Assembly: GCF_021390645.1 (NCBI RefSeq) | Contig: NZ_JAJEJT010000002.1 | Coordinates: forward strand, 1,612,001-1,676,000 | DNA: 64,000 nt | Reading direction: 5' to 3' | From: Paraburkholderia flagellata | GTDB taxonomy: Bacteria > Pseudomonadota > Gammaproteobacteria > Burkholderiales > Burkholderiaceae | Part shown: one piece after another, positions 62,546-64,000 of the stretch | Numbering within the stretch: the stretch's first letter is position 1 | How the letters are laid out: every line of letters begins with the position of its first letter | Program-made: the position numbers and the translations under genes | The notes under the pieces: generated by a model | Told to the model about the DNA's origin: nothing | The model's database searches: none | What the model saw: only the letters and a program-made list of their open reading frames with translations

Positions 62546-62758
62546 TCAGTACATCTTCTTCGGCAACATCTGGCTGCGCAGGCGCTTGAAGTGGCGCTTC
62601 ACCGCCGCCGCCTTCTTCCGCTTGCGCTCAGCCGTAGGCTTCTCGTAGAACTCGCGCGCGCGAAGTTCGGTCAACAGACCGTTCTTCTCGATCGTGCGCT
62701 TGAAGCGGCGCATCGCGACTTCAAAGGGTTCGTTTTCTTTTACGCGGATGGTCGTCAT
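62546..62758 (-). CDS. rpsU: 30S ribosomal protein S21
   Basis: A 70-residue, very basic protein: [20 protein letters not shown] at the N-terminus and [17 protein letters not shown] at the end, a standard S21. S21 binds the 16S 3' end and aids initiation. The start at 62758 gives the correct length; open frame upstream to 62845 is spurious. It heads the rpsU-yqeY-dnaG-rpoD block. Confidence 0.97.
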   Translation of the reverse strand: MTTIRVKENEPFEVAMRRFKRTIEKNGLLTELRAREFYEKPTAERKRKKAAAVKRHFKRLRSQMLPKKMY

Positions 62759-62791
62759 TTTCCAATAACGGATCGGGGGTAAAGAGGATTG

Positions 62792-62797
62792 AGTATA
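62792..62797 (-). promoter_or_regulatory. Candidate -10 of the rpsU promoter
   Basis: TATACT on the reverse strand, 34 bp before the rpsU start, is a near-consensus sigma-70 -10. No good -35 is evident at 17 bp. Confidence 0.5.
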
Positions 62798-62954
62798 GCA
62801 GTTCCGGATTTGCGCATCGCTCGCCTGCTTGGGGGGAAACCCCAATTCCGGCGACCGGGTCGACCGCGCCCGGAGCCTTCTCTAGCGGGGCTGCGGAGCA
62901 TCACAAACCACGTTGCGCGCGGCTTATGTTGTGGCGTTTCTGTCGATCAGGAAA

Positions 62955-64000
62955 TCAGCCTGCGCTCACCGAATATTGCGCCGCGGCTTCCCCGGCCGCG
63001 ACGCCCGAGGCCCACGCCCACTGGAAGTTGTAGCCGCCAAGCCAGCCCGTCACGTCCACGGCTTCGCCGACGAAGTAGAGGCCCGGCACGCGCTGGCTCA
63101 TCATCGTCGCCGAGGAGAGCTCGCGCGTGTCCACACCGCCGCGCGTGACTTCGGCCTTCTTGTAGCCTTCGGTGCCCGTGGGCGTGAGCGTCCACTGAGC
63201 GAGCCCTTCGCCGATCTTGCGCAGCGTTTTATCGGGCAGATCGGCGATACGCGCGTCAGCCTTCACCTGATGCGCCTCCAGCCACACATGCGCGAGGCGC
63301 GCCGGCACCCATTCGGCGAGCAGGTTTCCGATCTGGCGTTTCGTCGCGCCCTTGGCTTCGATCAATCCCGCCGCCGGATCATGTTCGGGCAACAGGTTCA
63401 CGCGGATCGGCTGGCCCGGCTGCCAGAAGCTCGAAATCTGCAAAACGCCGGGACCGGAAAGGCCGCGGTGCGTGAAAAGCAGGTCTTCGTCGAAGGCGCC
63501 GCCGGTCTTGCGCTCGCCGGTCGCGACGTGAACTTCCAGCGAAACGCCCGCGAGCGGCACGTAGGGCGCCCACTCGTCCTGCGCGAACGTGAGCGGCACG
63601 AGCGCCGGGCGCGTGTCGATGAGCTTGTGGCCGAATTGCTTCGCGACGCGATACGCGAAGTCGGTGGCGCCGATCTTCGGGATCGACAGGCCGCCCGTCG
63701 CGATCACGAGCGCTTTCGCGTGTATCTCGCCCTGCGGCGTGCCGAGCGTGAAGCCCGCGCCGTCGGCGTGGCTCACCGCTTCCACAGGCAGAGGCCTGCG
63801 CCACGTCACGCGGCCGGCGTCACATTCGGCGCGCAGCACGTCGATGATCGCCTCGCTCGACTGGTCGCAGAACAGCTGGCCCTTGTGCTTTTCGTGCCAG
63901 GTCAGGCGATGCTGGCGCAGCAGCGCGAGGAAGTCGCGCGGCGTGTAGCGCGCCAGCGCCGAACGGCAGAAGTGCGGGTTGTTCGAGAGATAGTTGGCCG
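62955..64000 (-). CDS. HI0933/YhiN-type flavoprotein, C-terminal part
   Basis: The frame is open from the window edge to the stop at 62955, about 347 residues, with the N-terminal FAD dinucleotide motif outside. Visible parts are ALVIATGGLSIPKIGATDFA, FTHRGLSGPGVLQISSFWQP, and the FAD-binding C-terminus (VPGLYFVGEAVDVTGWLGGY, then NFQWAWASGVAAG). This is the HI0933-like / TIGR00275 family of putative NAD(P)/FAD oxidoreductases, function unknown. It is on the same strand as rpsU, which starts 197 bp downstream of its stop. Confidence 0.9.
   Translation of the reverse strand, partial: ANYLSNNPHFCRSALARYTPRDFLALLRQHRLTWHEKHKGQLFCDQSSEAIIDVLRAECDAGRVTWRRPLPVEAVSHADGAGFTLGTPQGEIHAKALVIATGGLSIPKIGATDFAYRVAKQFGHKLIDTRPALVPLTFAQDEWAPYVPLAGVSLEVHVATGERKTGGAFDEDLLFTHRGLSGPGVLQISSFWQPGQPIRVNLLPEHDPAAGLIEAKGATKRQIGNLLAEWVPARLAHVWLEAHQVKADARIADLPDKTLRKIGEGLAQWTLTPTGTEGYKKAEVTRGGVDTRELSSATMMSQRVPGLYFVGEAVDVTGWLGGYNFQWAWASGVAAGEAAAQYSVSAG

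Noticed and set aside
1..64000. CRISPR array, rRNA operon or intact prophage
   Set aside because: No regularly spaced repeats, no rRNA-like sequence and no complete phage gene set are visible.

Overview
The window is a 64 kb, mostly GC-rich piece of a betaproteobacterial chromosome. It looks like Burkholderia sensu lato (Paraburkholderia, Caballeronia or Burkholderia). The evidence is the rpsU-yqeY-dnaG-rpoD block with a long RpoD, two Burkholderia-type general porins, nine LysR regulators and dense aromatic and fatty-acid catabolic genes. The genus is inference only.

Layout: 1-2.9 kb, the start of an acyl-CoA ligase behind a flavin monooxygenase/esterase fusion, with a divergent TetR. 3.6-8.5 kb, a four-gene set (histidine phosphatase, APH-type kinase, SDR, acyl-CoA dehydrogenase) resembling the 4-hydroxyacyl-CoA (levulinate/ACAD10-11) route, with a LysR. 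8.5-15.7 kb, an alpha-hydroxyacid dehydrogenase, porin, carboxylesterase and three LysR genes. 15.7-21 kb, an AraC regulator, antCBA (anthranilate 1,2-dioxygenase) and divergent catA; together they turn anthranilate into catechol and then cis,cis-muconate. The antA and catA promoters carry mirror-image copies of one AraC-type operator. 21-31.2 kb, SDR, NTF2-like, enoyl-CoA hydratase and DoxX genes with TetR and LysR regulators. 31.2-38.9 kb, an operon of acyl-CoA synthetase, VOC protein, luciferase-like monooxygenase, a flavin reductase fused to an IclR-like effector domain, and an alpha/beta hydrolase. It is followed by an IclR regulator and a porin, and a shared 12-mer ties both promoter regions to that IclR. 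39-47.2 kb, a quinone/electrophile-defence group (two pirins, DoxX, aldo-keto reductase, WrbA, MarR, DHA2 pump, azoreductase, LysR). 47.2-53.3 kb, an anchored TAXI protein, an acyl-CoA ligase with a DsbA-type isomerase, a TetR, an SDR and an AllA-like protein.

About 53.4-57.08 kb is a decayed, partly AT-rich genomic island. It holds a broken siderophore ABC ATPase, an IS3 tail, an FkbM methyltransferase, two tyrosine-recombinase remnants and a small intact gene, and it ends at the 3' end of an unusual CAU tRNA gene with a long variable arm. From 57.2 kb to the end is the conserved core: rpoD, dnaG, yqeY, rpsU and the C-terminal part of a flavoprotein.

The strongest leads for something new are the IclR-linked flavin-monooxygenase operon with its fused reductase, the kinase/dehydrogenase cluster, and the class II-like CAU tRNA.
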